Part shown: one piece after another, positions 16,527-24,775 of the stretch | How the letters are laid out: the number at the start of each line of letters is the position of its first letter | Position numbering within the stretch: the first letter of the stretch is position 1 | Assembly (NCBI RefSeq): GCF_900167535.1 | Contig: NZ_FUYE01000008.1 | Coordinates: 244,552 to 308,551, forward strand | DNA from: Prosthecobacter debontii | Lineage (GTDB): Bacteria > Verrucomicrobiota > Verrucomicrobiia > Verrucomicrobiales > Verrucomicrobiaceae | Reading direction: 5' to 3' | DNA length: 64,000 nucleotides | Made by a program: the position numbers and the translations under genes | Notes under the pieces: model-generated | The model's input: the letters and a program-made list of their open reading frames with translations, nothing else | Told to the model about the DNA's origin: nothing | Databases searched by the model: none

Positions 16527-18265
16527 TCGTTCTCCTTCTTTTTACGCTTCCCAGCCTTCTTGGCAGGCAGCGGATCGCCATGCGGCAGTCCCCAGATCCA
16601 AGGGATGACCTGGGATTTCTTGGCCCAGACAAGCCACTGTTCTGACAGGGTCTTCACTCGCTCCGGCTGACTGCTGGAGAGATCATTCTGCTCGGTGCGA
16701 TCAGCCTCCATGTCATAGAGTTCCCACTCGCCACGCGGTCCCTTAGCCACCAGCTTCCAGCGGCCATCACGCACCGCACGATTGCCTTCATGCTCGAAGA
16801 AGATGGGGCCTTGGCGATTCACCGATTCACCGGCCATCGCAGGTTTTAGACTCACGCCCTGGAGCGGTGTGATCTTGTGCCCTTGATACTCGCTGGGATA
16901 GGTTGCCCCGGCGACATCCACACAGGTCGCCATGAGGTCGATCAAGTGAGCAGGCTGGCTCTCCAAATGGTCCTGCCGAGGGGCGGGAATGCCTTGTGGC
17001 CAATGCGCCACCAGGGGGGTGCTGACGCCCCCCTCATGCACCCAGTGCTTGTATTCGCGGAAGGGCGTATTGCTCACATTCGCCCAGGCTTCGCCATAGC
17101 CGTGATAGGTATCCGCCGGCCCAGGCAGCACACCATAACCTTGGCGGATGGGATACCCATCGCGGGTTTGTTTGGGAATCATGTCGGGCTGTAGATCCGC
17201 CGCGGCCATGGCGGGTAGAGAGGGCTTGTCCGCACGGGGGGTGAAGGGACCATTCCGGCCCATGGGCTCTGCACAACCGCCATTGTCTTGGAGGAAAAGG
17301 ATCAGCGTGTTCTCATACTGCCCTTGCTTCTTCAGCTCCGCCACGACGCGACCCACGCCTTGATCCAGACAGTCAATCATGGCGGCAAAGACCTCCATGC
17401 AGCGGATCTCAAACTCTCGGTTCCCCACCTCACTCCAGGCCCCGCCCGCCTGAGCCGCCACCTGCCAGGAATCCGACAGCAGGCCGAGCTTCTTCATCTT
17501 CGCCACACGAGCCGCGCGGATAGCATCGTAACCGGCATCGTATTTGCCTTTGTATTTGGCAATGTCTTCCGGCTTGGCATGCATGGGCCAGTGGGGAGCG
17601 GTCATGGCCATATACATGAAGAAAGGTTCTTTCTGATGCTCGCGGCTGTGATCGGCCACGAAGCGCACCGCGTTATCCGCGATGGCATCCGTGTAGTAGA
17701 AGTCCTTCGGCTGATACTCGGCATCCGCAAACGGCGAGATGAAGGTGTTATCGCGCGTCAGCGTATTCGGATCGTAAAAGCTCCCTGCGCCATGGATCGT
17801 GCCATAGAATCGATCAAAGCCGCGCTGGAGCGGCCAGTTACTCTTGTCCTGTTCCCCCGCAGGCTGGGTCTTCTTCGTCACGTGCCATTTCCCCACCATG
17901 TAGGTGCGATAGCCCGCAGGCTTGAGAACCTCCGCGATCGTCACCGAATCCCGACTCAGCTCCCCGCGATAGCCATCCAGGCCCTTGTCCTCCATCATGT
18001 GCCCAATCCCAGCTTGGTGCGGATACAGACCGGTGAGCAAAGAAGCCCGGGTGGGGCAGCAGCGACCCGTGTTATAGAACTGTGTGAAGCGTACCCCCTT
18101 ATGTGCCAAGGCATCGAGATTCGGCGTCTGGATCTCACTGCCGTAGCAACCGAGATCCGAATACCCCATGTCATCCGCCATGATGAGGATGATGTTAGGC
18201 CGCGATGCTGCCAGCACCTGACTGGCAGCGAGAAGGACGAGACTGAAGAGCGTGGTGAAGCGCAT
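16523..18265 (-). CDS. Secreted arylsulfatase (first of trio)
   Basis: This 580-residue arylsulfatase has a signal peptide (1-20), LIMADDMGYSDLGCYG metal ligands, and the formylglycine motif CCPTR (Cys69 as modified residue) followed by ASLLTG and YPHQAGIGHM. YMVGKWH carries the catalytic Lys/His, TAPHWPMHA another conserved His, and FLQDNGGCAE the C-terminal Asp-Asn metal pair. It is the first gene of the three-sulfatase operon and reads leftward; the divergent side is a repeat-containing intergenic stretch. Substrate unknown. Confidence 0.88.
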   Translation of the reverse strand: MRFTTLFSLVLLAASQVLAASRPNIILIMADDMGYSDLGCYGSEIQTPNLDALAHKGVRFTQFYNTGRCCPTRASLLTGLYPHQAGIGHMMEDKGLDGYRGELSRDSVTIAEVLKPAGYRTYMVGKWHVTKKTQPAGEQDKSNWPLQRGFDRFYGTIHGAGSFYDPNTLTRDNTFISPFADAEYQPKDFYYTDAIADNAVRFVADHSREHQKEPFFMYMAMTAPHWPMHAKPEDIAKYKGKYDAGYDAIRAARVAKMKKLGLLSDSWQVAAQAGGAWSEVGNREFEIRCMEVFAAMIDCLDQGVGRVVAELKKQGQYENTLILFLQDNGGCAEPMGRNGPFTPRADKPSLPAMAAADLQPDMIPKQTRDGYPIRQGYGVLPGPADTYHGYGEAWANVSNTPFREYKHWVHEGGVSTPLVAHWPQGIPAPRQDHLESQPAHLIDLMATCVDVAGATYPSEYQGHKITPLQGVSLKPAMAGESVNRQGPIFFEHEGNRAVRDGRWKLVAKGPRGEWELYDMEADRTEQNDLSSSQPERVKTLSEQWLVWAKKSQVIPWIWGLPHGDPLPAKKAGKRKKKENE

Positions 18266-18391
18266 GCACCCTATGACGACAAGAATCCTCCACTCTTACG
18301 CCCTGAGAAGGCACCGCCACCTATCTGGAATCCAAGTGGGCTTCCATTCGACACGAGCCATCGCTCGTGTTCGCGAGCAAAGACATCGTGT

Positions 18392-18545
18392 GGACATGAA
18401 ACACTCACCCTCACCCAGCCTCTCCCTCAAGGGAGAGGGGCGAATCGCTTGGTCTGCTTTTATCGAAGGCCCCCAGACATCCTCCCTCTCTCCGCTTGCG
18501 GGGGTGAAACCCGCGTAGCGAAAGGGCTGGGGTAGGGGCGTGCTG
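18392..18545. repeat. Dispersed palindromic intergenic repeat
   Basis: The stretch starts with CTCACCCTCACCCAGCCTC, has the palindrome CCTCTCCCTCAAGGGAGAGG (18419-18438), then a second block CTCCCTCTCTCCGCTTGCGGG and ends in GGGCTGGGGTAGGGG, which is roughly the inverse of the beginning. This layout is that of dispersed extragenic palindromic repeats found in many bacterial genomes. The rest of 18266-18590 contains no gene. It separates a leftward operon from another leftward gene and may also stop transcription. Confidence 0.55.
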
Positions 18546-18590
18546 AGAGGTCTTCCCTTTCTGAAGCCACGGGCCCTCAGCCAACTTTGA

Positions 18591-20501
18591 TCAGCCCGCC
18601 GCCTCACTGGCCGCTTTGATGGCCTCCAGTTCCTCCCAGCGGGCATAAAGGCTCGCTACCGCCTGTTTCGCCTTCTCCAGCTCGGCAATCAACCCCTCGG
18701 CCTCAGTGGAGCGGGTGATGTAGAAGGAGGGATCGTTCAGCGTGCCATCCAGTTCCGCCACCTTCTCCTCAGCGGCTAAGATGGTTTCCTCGATGACTTC
18801 CAGTTCACGAGTTTCCTTGAAGCTCAGCTTTCGAGGTTTGGTGTTCGTTCGAGCCGCAGTGGGTTTCTCCTGCTTGGCAGGTGCGGACCAGAGTTTATCC
18901 CGGGCCTCACGCTCCTTACGCTTCTCCAGGTAGTAGCTGTAGTTCCCCTCCTGCACATGCACGCCACCTTCCTCAAAGGCCACGATCTGATCACAGACAC
19001 GGTCCAGGAAATAGCGGTCATGACTTACCACGATGGTGCTGCCTTCGAAGCTGGTCAGGGCTTCCTCTAAAATACGCAGACTTTGCAGGTCCAGATCATT
19101 GGTCGGCTCATCCAGCACGATCACGTTGCCCCCGCGCTTGAGCACCTTGGCCAGCATCAGACGGGCGCGTTCTCCACCCGAGAGACGATCCACCCGTTCA
19201 TTGGTGCGATCATCGTTAAAGAGGAACCGCCGCAGGTAACCTCGGGCCCCCAGCTTCTGCTGACCAAAGAAGACGACATCATCCTGATCCGCCACTTCCT
19301 CCAGCACGGTGCCCTCGCCATTCAGCTGCATGCGGGTCTGGTCGATGTAGTTAAACACCACCTTCTTCCCCACCGTGGCCTTGCCTTCATCCGGTGGCCG
19401 CTGGCCCATGCAGATGCGTAGCAGCGTGGTCTTCCCCGCTCCATTACGCCCCACGATGCCCGTGCACTGACCGGGGCGGAAGACGATGTCGAGGTTCTTG
19501 AAAAGCCACCGCTCCCCCGTCTCTGTATCCACCTTACCGCCGACGTTTTCCAGGTTCACGGCGATGTCTCCCATCTCCGCCGCTGGGGGTAACAACAAAT
19601 CCATCTCCCGTTCTTCAGGCGGGGCCTCCTGCCCCTCGATGGCATAAAAAGCATCCAGGCGGCTGCGTTGCTTCGTGCCTCGGGCTTTCACCCCTGCACG
19701 CACCCACTCCAGCTCTGTGCGCAGGAAGCGCTGACGGCGACGCTCCGCCTGTTCAGCGATGGCTTGGCGTGCAGCTTTGCTTTCCAGGAAGGCCGTGTAG
19801 TTCCCCGGGTGGGAATAACAGACGCCATCCGCCAGCTCGATGATTCGTGTGGCGATGACATCCAGAAAGTAACGGTCGTGAGTGACAAAGATCACCGCCC
19901 CTGAGAAGTTCTTCAGCGTGTCTTCCAGCCAGCGGATGGAGTCGGAGTCCAAGTGGTTGGTCGGCTCATCCAGCAGCAGCAGATCCGGCTGGGCCACCAA
20001 CGCCCGACACAGAGCCACGCGGCGTTTTTCCCCCCCGGAAAGCGGAGCCACCTTGGCATCCAGAGCCGGGGCGGATAAAGCCGTGGCCGTCGCACGAATC
20101 CGGGCCTCCAGGTTCCAGCCATCGGCCGCCTCGATCTGGTGCAGCATCTCCGCCAGTTCGGCCTCACTCCCCTCCCCTGCTTCATAACGCGTCAGCCAGC
20201 TCATCAGATCCGCCGCGCCGGATTGGATGTTCTCCAGCACCGTCTTCTCCCCATCCAGTTCGAATTCCTGCGGCAGATAGCCCATACGCAAACCTCGACG
20301 CAGGGACAGATCGCCACTGTCCGGCCGCTCCACACCCGCCAGGATCTTCAGCAGGCTCGTCTTACCACAGCCATTGCGGCCCACCAGCCCCACTTTCTCC
20401 CCGGCAGATACCGCCAGCGTCACGGCCTCCAGCAGGAGCTGGTTGCCGTAAGAGAGCGCGAGTTCGGTCGCAGAAAGGAGAGCAGCAGTCGGAGGAGGCA
20501 T
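18591..20501 (-). CDS. ABC-F family ATPase (Uup-like)
   Basis: The 636-residue soluble protein has two ABC domains and no membrane segment. Domain 1 has Walker A GRNGCGKTS and signature LSGGEKRRVALCRAL; domain 2 has GRNGAGKTT, LSGGERARLMLAKVL and VLDEPTNDLDL. A linker with ERRRQRFLRTELEWVRAGVKARGTKQ is typical of the Uup group, as is the C-terminal coiled coil (EETILAAEEKVAELDG). ABC-F proteins act on the ribosome or, for Uup, on DNA recombination intermediates. The start at 20501 is chosen over 20663, which would overlap the divergent Dabb gene and give a non-conserved leader. Confidence 0.88.
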   Translation of the reverse strand: MPPPTAALLSATELALSYGNQLLLEAVTLAVSAGEKVGLVGRNGCGKTSLLKILAGVERPDSGDLSLRRGLRMGYLPQEFELDGEKTVLENIQSGAADLMSWLTRYEAGEGSEAELAEMLHQIEAADGWNLEARIRATATALSAPALDAKVAPLSGGEKRRVALCRALVAQPDLLLLDEPTNHLDSDSIRWLEDTLKNFSGAVIFVTHDRYFLDVIATRIIELADGVCYSHPGNYTAFLESKAARQAIAEQAERRRQRFLRTELEWVRAGVKARGTKQRSRLDAFYAIEGQEAPPEEREMDLLLPPAAEMGDIAVNLENVGGKVDTETGERWLFKNLDIVFRPGQCTGIVGRNGAGKTTLLRICMGQRPPDEGKATVGKKVVFNYIDQTRMQLNGEGTVLEEVADQDDVVFFGQQKLGARGYLRRFLFNDDRTNERVDRLSGGERARLMLAKVLKRGGNVIVLDEPTNDLDLQSLRILEEALTSFEGSTIVVSHDRYFLDRVCDQIVAFEEGGVHVQEGNYSYYLEKRKEREARDKLWSAPAKQEKPTAARTNTKPRKLSFKETRELEVIEETILAAEEKVAELDGTLNDPSFYITRSTEAEGLIAELEKAKQAVASLYARWEELEAIKAASEAAG

Positions 20502-20613
20502 GAGAGGGCCTGAGACATACCCAGGAGAAAGCCCCCTGCCAGAGCGAATGCAGGCGCCATGGTCAATATCTGCTGCATCATGTCGGATCTTAGCGACGTT
20601 GTTTTCACCTCGC

Positions 20614-20982
20614 ATGAAATCCTTCCTTTTCACCCTTGCCGCCGCCTTTCTCCTCATGACCACCGCCCCTGCTGCCGAAGCCCCCTATCGCCACGTCGTC
20701 CTCTTCAAGTTCAAAGACAGCGCCAGCCCCGAGCAAGTCCAGGACATCGAAAAGGCCTTCGGTGAGCTGGCGACGAAGATCGACACCGTCAAAGGGTATG
20801 AGTGGGGCATCAACGTCAGCCCTGAAGGTCTCAACGACGGCTTCACCCACTGCTTCTTCGTCACCTTTGCCGACAAAGCCGGACTGGAAGTTTACCTCCC
20901 CCACGCCGCCCACCAGGAGTTTGTGAAACAGCTCAAACCCCTGCTCGATAAGGTCTGCGTGGTGGACTACGTGGCCAAGTAG
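20614..20982 (+). CDS. Dabb-family (stress-responsive alpha/beta barrel) exported protein
   Basis: The 122-residue protein has a signal peptide (1-21, AAAFLLMTTAPAAEA). The mature part is a Dabb domain: YRHVVLFKFKDSASPEQVQDIEKAFGEL, YEWGINVSPEGLNDGFTHCFFVTFADKAGLEVYLPHAAHQEF and VCVVDY. Dabb domains form dimeric ferredoxin-like barrels; in bacteria most are uncharacterised. The start at 20614 is chosen because it gives the signal peptide. It is divergent from the ABC-F gene. Confidence 0.85.
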   Translation: MKSFLFTLAAAFLLMTTAPAAEAPYRHVVLFKFKDSASPEQVQDIEKAFGELATKIDTVKGYEWGINVSPEGLNDGFTHCFFVTFADKAGLEVYLPHAAHQEFVKQLKPLLDKVCVVDYVAK

Positions 20983-21309
20983 AGACGCCAAACGCACGGT
21001 CGCTCGAGGCTGCTCTGAGGAGGTCAGGCAGGTGTCCTACCGTCAAGGGATCGTCACTTGCCCCCTCAAGGGGCAAGGCTCCACCTAGCGTCATTCGCGT
21101 GACGGAATACCGCGTCACCTCGATGAACTGATCCAGCGAGGAAGCCATGCCCTAGCTGTCCATCCCAGGTCCCGTGCGAGCGGCTTTGGAACTGCCCAAG
21201 CCCATCACCCAGGTATCAATCCGTGTGCTTGCCAAGCTGCCTGAGCGTGCTGCTCTAAAAGATTGCTACCTGAGTCCGTTCCGGCGGATGATTGCACGTC
21301 TCACACTCC
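20983..21309. other. Intergenic region, no gene seen
   Basis: About 330 bases without a coding signal. It contains two small palindromes, TTGCCCCCTCAAGGGGCAAG (about 21058-21077) and a CGTCA...TGACG pair (about 21090-21105), which may be a terminator-like or repeat element after the Dabb gene. No promoter could be picked with confidence. Confidence 0.4.
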
Positions 21310-22332
21310 ATGAAATACCACTTTGCCTCTGACAATACCTCCGGCGTCTGTCCTGAAGCCTGGCAAGCCATGGCGGAAGCAAACGTGGGCTACCATCCCA
21401 GCTACGGAGCCGATGCCATCACCGCCGAGGCCTGTGAGAGCTTCCGCCGTTTCTTCGATACCGACTGTGAGGTCTTCTTTGTCTTCAACGGCACCGCCGC
21501 CAACTCCCTCGCGCTGGCCTCTCTCTGCCAGAGTTATCACAGCGTCATCTGCAGTGACTTGGCCCATGTGGAAACCGACGAATGCGGGGCACCGGAGTTC
21601 TTCTCCAACGGCTCCAAGCTTCTCACGGCCAAAAGCTCGTTAGGCAAGCTGGACCCCACCGATGTGGAGCGCCTGATCACCCATCGCACCGATCTCCATT
21701 ATCCACGCCCCAAGGCCCTGAGCCTGAGCCAGAGCACTGAGCTGGGCACCGTCTATCGCCCGGGCGAGATCGCCGGACTCTGCAAGCTGGCCAAGAGCCA
21801 CGGCCTGCATGTGCATATGGACGGAGCCCGCTTCTTCAATGCCCTGGCTGCGCAAACAGCCACTCCTGCCGACCTCACCTGGAAAGCCGGGGTGGATGTG
21901 CTCTGCTGCGGCGGCACCAAGCTCGGCATGGCCGTGACCGAAGCCGTGGTCTTCTTTAACCACGACCTCGCTCGCGACTTCGAATACCGCTGCAAGCAAG
22001 CCGGCCAACTGTGCTCGAAGATGCGCTTCATCTCCGCCCAGTGGCTGCGCATCCTGAATGATGACACCTGGCGCCAACATGCTGCCCGGGCCAATGGGCT
22101 CGCCCGCAAGCTGGCCGATGGTCTGGGCCAACTCCCCGGCGCTCAAATCCTCTACCCCGTGGATGCCAACGCTGTCTTTGCCCGCCTACCCGAGACCATG
22201 AAATCCGGTCTCAAAGAACGTGGCTGGATGTTCTACAGCTTCATCGGCGGTGGCTCACGCCTCATGTGCTCCTGGGCCACCACCGAAGCCGATGTAGACA
22301 CCTTCATCGCCGATGCCCAAGCCTGGGCGTGA
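21310..22332 (+). CDS. Low-specificity L-threonine aldolase family enzyme
   Basis: The 340-residue PLP enzyme of the aromatic-lyase/threonine aldolase family cleaves L-threonine (or allo-threonine) to glycine and acetaldehyde. FASDNTSGVCPEAW opens the protein, FVFNGTAANSLAL forms the PLP phosphate cup, HVETDECGAPEFF and HVHMDGARFFNAL the cofactor pocket, and CCGGTKLG carries the PLP lysine. ATG 21310 is preferred over TTG 21292. It stands alone; its 3' side faces the leftward TonB receptor. Confidence 0.88.
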   Translation: MKYHFASDNTSGVCPEAWQAMAEANVGYHPSYGADAITAEACESFRRFFDTDCEVFFVFNGTAANSLALASLCQSYHSVICSDLAHVETDECGAPEFFSNGSKLLTAKSSLGKLDPTDVERLITHRTDLHYPRPKALSLSQSTELGTVYRPGEIAGLCKLAKSHGLHVHMDGARFFNALAAQTATPADLTWKAGVDVLCCGGTKLGMAVTEAVVFFNHDLARDFEYRCKQAGQLCSKMRFISAQWLRILNDDTWRQHAARANGLARKLADGLGQLPGAQILYPVDANAVFARLPETMKSGLKERGWMFYSFIGGGSRLMCSWATTEADVDTFIADAQAWA

Positions 22333-22370
22333 GGTAAATAAGGAGACTTGGTCCTAGCGACAGGAGCATT

Positions 22371-22406
22371 AAAAAGCCGGGGCCCGATCTCAATCAGGCT
22401 CCGGCT
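22371..22406 (-). terminator. Terminator of the TonB receptor gene
   Basis: On the minus strand AGCCGGAGCC and GGGCCCCGGCT arms form a stem with one mismatch around a 12-base loop, followed by five T. It lies 22 bases after the receptor stop codon, as expected for a Rho-independent terminator. It may also slow transcription arriving from the threonine aldolase gene. Confidence 0.7.
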
Positions 22407-22427
22407 CTGTGAAGTAGCGGGGTTTAA

Positions 22428-24323
22428 TTAGAAGCGCACTTTCACACCCGCATAGGCACCAGTATCATAGGCAGGGAAACCAGCGGCTTCTTCATAGTTG
22501 TCGCCGAAGAGGTTCTCCACACGGGCAAAGAGCTCGACGTTCTTGTGCACCCGCCAAGCGACAGACAGACGGGCAACGAGGTAATCCTCGAGATCCGTTT
22601 GAGCAAAGGTCACAGGATCGAAGTCCTCGCGGTCCATGACATAGGTGGCGGAGAGGCTGACGGTGACATCTTCCACCGGTTTGGCGATCACCCCACCGGA
22701 GATGGAGTGACGCGGACGGCGCACGAGGCGCAGATCGGCCAGAGTGTCGTCGGCATCAAGGTAGGTGTAGTTGGCATAGAAGCCGAGCTGATCGAGCGGC
22801 TGCCACTCGGCACCGAGCTCTACGCCACGCGTGCGGGCTTCTCCAATCGCGAGAAGGGAGAAGGTGGACAGATCAAACTGATAAGTGTCCTCGATGTCGT
22901 TGTGGAAGTAAGTGGCGCTGAACTTGGCTTTGGCGGCGGGAATCGGCTGCTCAAAGCCGACCTCGTAACCCCGGCTGCGCTCAGGCTTGGCCAGTAGGGC
23001 GTTGCCAAACAAAGCGGGTTCACGATCCTGCGGAGATGGAGGGGAGAAGGCGGTGCCGTAGTTGGCATGGAGGAGGGTTTGCAAGACAGGCACGCGGTAG
23101 CTCAGGCCGACGCGCCACGTGACGGCGTCCTCGAAATCGGAGTAGTTATCGTAACGCAGACCGGCGACGAAGTTCAGTCCCTCCGCAATCTCCATCTGAG
23201 ACTGCGCATAGAGAGCCCAGTTGGTCTCATGCTGGCTGATGTCCTGGATACCAGTGTCATCATTAAAACGATCATAACCCATATCTTGAAACCAAGCCCC
23301 AGCGGTCAGCGTCCACCAGTCGGTGGCTTTGACCTCGCTCTGATATTCCAGAAACTGGGTCTCCACCGTGATGCGATTGTTGGGGCTGAAGGAGCTGGTG
23401 GAGCCTGTAGCTGCCTGACGGAAAGCATTGTAGGAGTAGGTCAGCGTCTGTCGCCAATTCTCCGTGGTATCCCAGATGAGGCGGGGCGAGATGTTCCAAT
23501 ACTCGGTGCGGAGTTGAACATTGGGATTGTTAGCCAGACGATTGCCTGGATTTCCCACGATGGCTTCATAGTAGTTACCATCCAGTTCAAAGCGCAGCGT
23601 CTCGGTGATCTGATACCCCACGCGCCCCGCTCCCCCGGTCTGTTGGAACTGGCTGTTGATGCGCTGTCCCTGGAGGTCCGAGCGATTGAAATCAAACGCC
23701 CAGTCCAAGTCAGCAGCAGAACCCAACGTGCTCACGCCCTCGCGAAAGCTGCCGTAGCTACCGGCCTCGAAGAACGCGGTGGTCTCGGGTTTCTCCACAC
23801 CGCGTCCGCTGCGGGTGATGATGTTGATGACTCCACCGATGGTCTTACCTCCATAGAGGCTAGAGGCGGGTCCTCGTAGAACTTCGATTCTCTGGATGTT
23901 ATCCAGGGGAGTGGTCTCGATGTTGTAGAGACCGGCTAGGTTCATGGGGATGGGGCGTCCGTTGATGAGCAGCGAGGTATGCTCCGATTTGGTGCCACGC
24001 ATCAGCACGGTGGTGATGGTGCCAGGCCCTCCACGGTCGGCGAGAGTGAGACCGGGAACCCGGCGCAGAGCTTCCACCAAGGTGGGGTAGTTTTCGCGCT
24101 CCAGTTCCTCACGATCAATCACAGTGACGGAGGAGGCGGTCTTCCATGACTCGGTTTCCGTCTTCGTGGCGGTAACGACAATCTCGGGGAGGAGCTTGGT
24201 ATCCTTGGTTTCTGGAGCAGCTTCTCTCGCCGGTTCAGCGGAGAGCAGCAGATAGGGAGTGATTGCGATAGCGATGCCAGCCGTGCCGATGATGGAACGG
24301 AGGCCATAGGTTTTTGATGTCAT
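22428..24323 (-). CDS. TonB-dependent receptor, BtuB-like
   Basis: The 631-residue outer-membrane receptor has an N-terminal signal segment (to ~residue 30), a TonB-box-like EIVVTATKTE, and a plug domain (~50-165) with SVTVIDREELERENYPTLVEALRRVPGL, TTVLMRGTKSEHTSLLINGRP and IEVLRGPASSLYGGKTIGGVINIITR. A 22-strand beta-barrel follows and ends in the aromatic AGVKVRF. Plug and barrel resemble cobalamin receptors (BtuB). The long 5' leader resembles a cobalamin riboswitch, which supports vitamin B12 or another corrinoid as ligand. No ABC importer is adjacent. Confidence 0.85.
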   Translation of the reverse strand: MTSKTYGLRSIIGTAGIAIAITPYLLLSAEPAREAAPETKDTKLLPEIVVTATKTETESWKTASSVTVIDREELERENYPTLVEALRRVPGLTLADRGGPGTITTVLMRGTKSEHTSLLINGRPIPMNLAGLYNIETTPLDNIQRIEVLRGPASSLYGGKTIGGVINIITRSGRGVEKPETTAFFEAGSYGSFREGVSTLGSAADLDWAFDFNRSDLQGQRINSQFQQTGGAGRVGYQITETLRFELDGNYYEAIVGNPGNRLANNPNVQLRTEYWNISPRLIWDTTENWRQTLTYSYNAFRQAATGSTSSFSPNNRITVETQFLEYQSEVKATDWWTLTAGAWFQDMGYDRFNDDTGIQDISQHETNWALYAQSQMEIAEGLNFVAGLRYDNYSDFEDAVTWRVGLSYRVPVLQTLLHANYGTAFSPPSPQDREPALFGNALLAKPERSRGYEVGFEQPIPAAKAKFSATYFHNDIEDTYQFDLSTFSLLAIGEARTRGVELGAEWQPLDQLGFYANYTYLDADDTLADLRLVRRPRHSISGGVIAKPVEDVTVSLSATYVMDREDFDPVTFAQTDLEDYLVARLSVAWRVHKNVELFARVENLFGDNYEEAAGFPAYDTGAYAGVKVRF

Positions 24324-24479
24324 TAGGTCTTGCTAAGGTGCGGCAAGAGCGAGCACACAAGCCGAGGCGGCAGCCTGAAACAGACTGACCTAGCTTGGGC
24401 ATTCGATCCCACCCTTCATTGTTGCGATGAAGTGTGAACCCGCCTGTCTCCCCATGGAGGAGCGGGTGTGAGCATTCGG

Positions 24480-24585
24480 AGAGAGATATTCGGACTCCGG
24501 GTTTGTGAGGATGACTCCTCGCCTTTTTCACTCGCCTTCACCGGCAGTTACCCACCGATTGACTTTGCCTGCCGCTCATCACTGA
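24480..24585 (-). promoter_or_regulatory. Probable cobalamin riboswitch in the receptor leader
   Basis: Read on the minus strand, the leader contains CGGTGGGTAACTGCCGGTG, AAGGCGAGTG, a GAGGAGTCATCCTC hairpin and ACAAACCCGGAGTCCG. The last resembles the conserved cobalamin-riboswitch end (AAGCCCGGAGACCGGCC type), and the earlier parts resemble the GCAACTG / GGCGAGTG core. A further hairpin (ACCCGC / GCGGGT, about 24438-24467) between it and the start codon could be the expression switch. The match is by eye and several core bases differ, so it may be a divergent variant. Confidence 0.5.
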
Positions 24586-24775
24586 ACCGCATGTTGTGAA
24601 ATTGTGACCCGATACCGCAGCGCCACTGTGACCGATTCTCACGGTCTTCCCTGCATCTACGAAAGGCTGCCATGTCATTCATGCATGACGTGGACTTGAT
24701 AAAGAAAACGCATCAGGGGCTGACGCGCCGTGCCTGCCCATAGCTGGGGTCTGAGGCGCGTGCAACGGCAAATCT

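Noticed and set aside
17288..18535. 415-codon frame antisense to the first sulfatase
   Set aside because: It is the mirror of a well-supported sulfatase frame and shows His/Arg-rich shadow composition.
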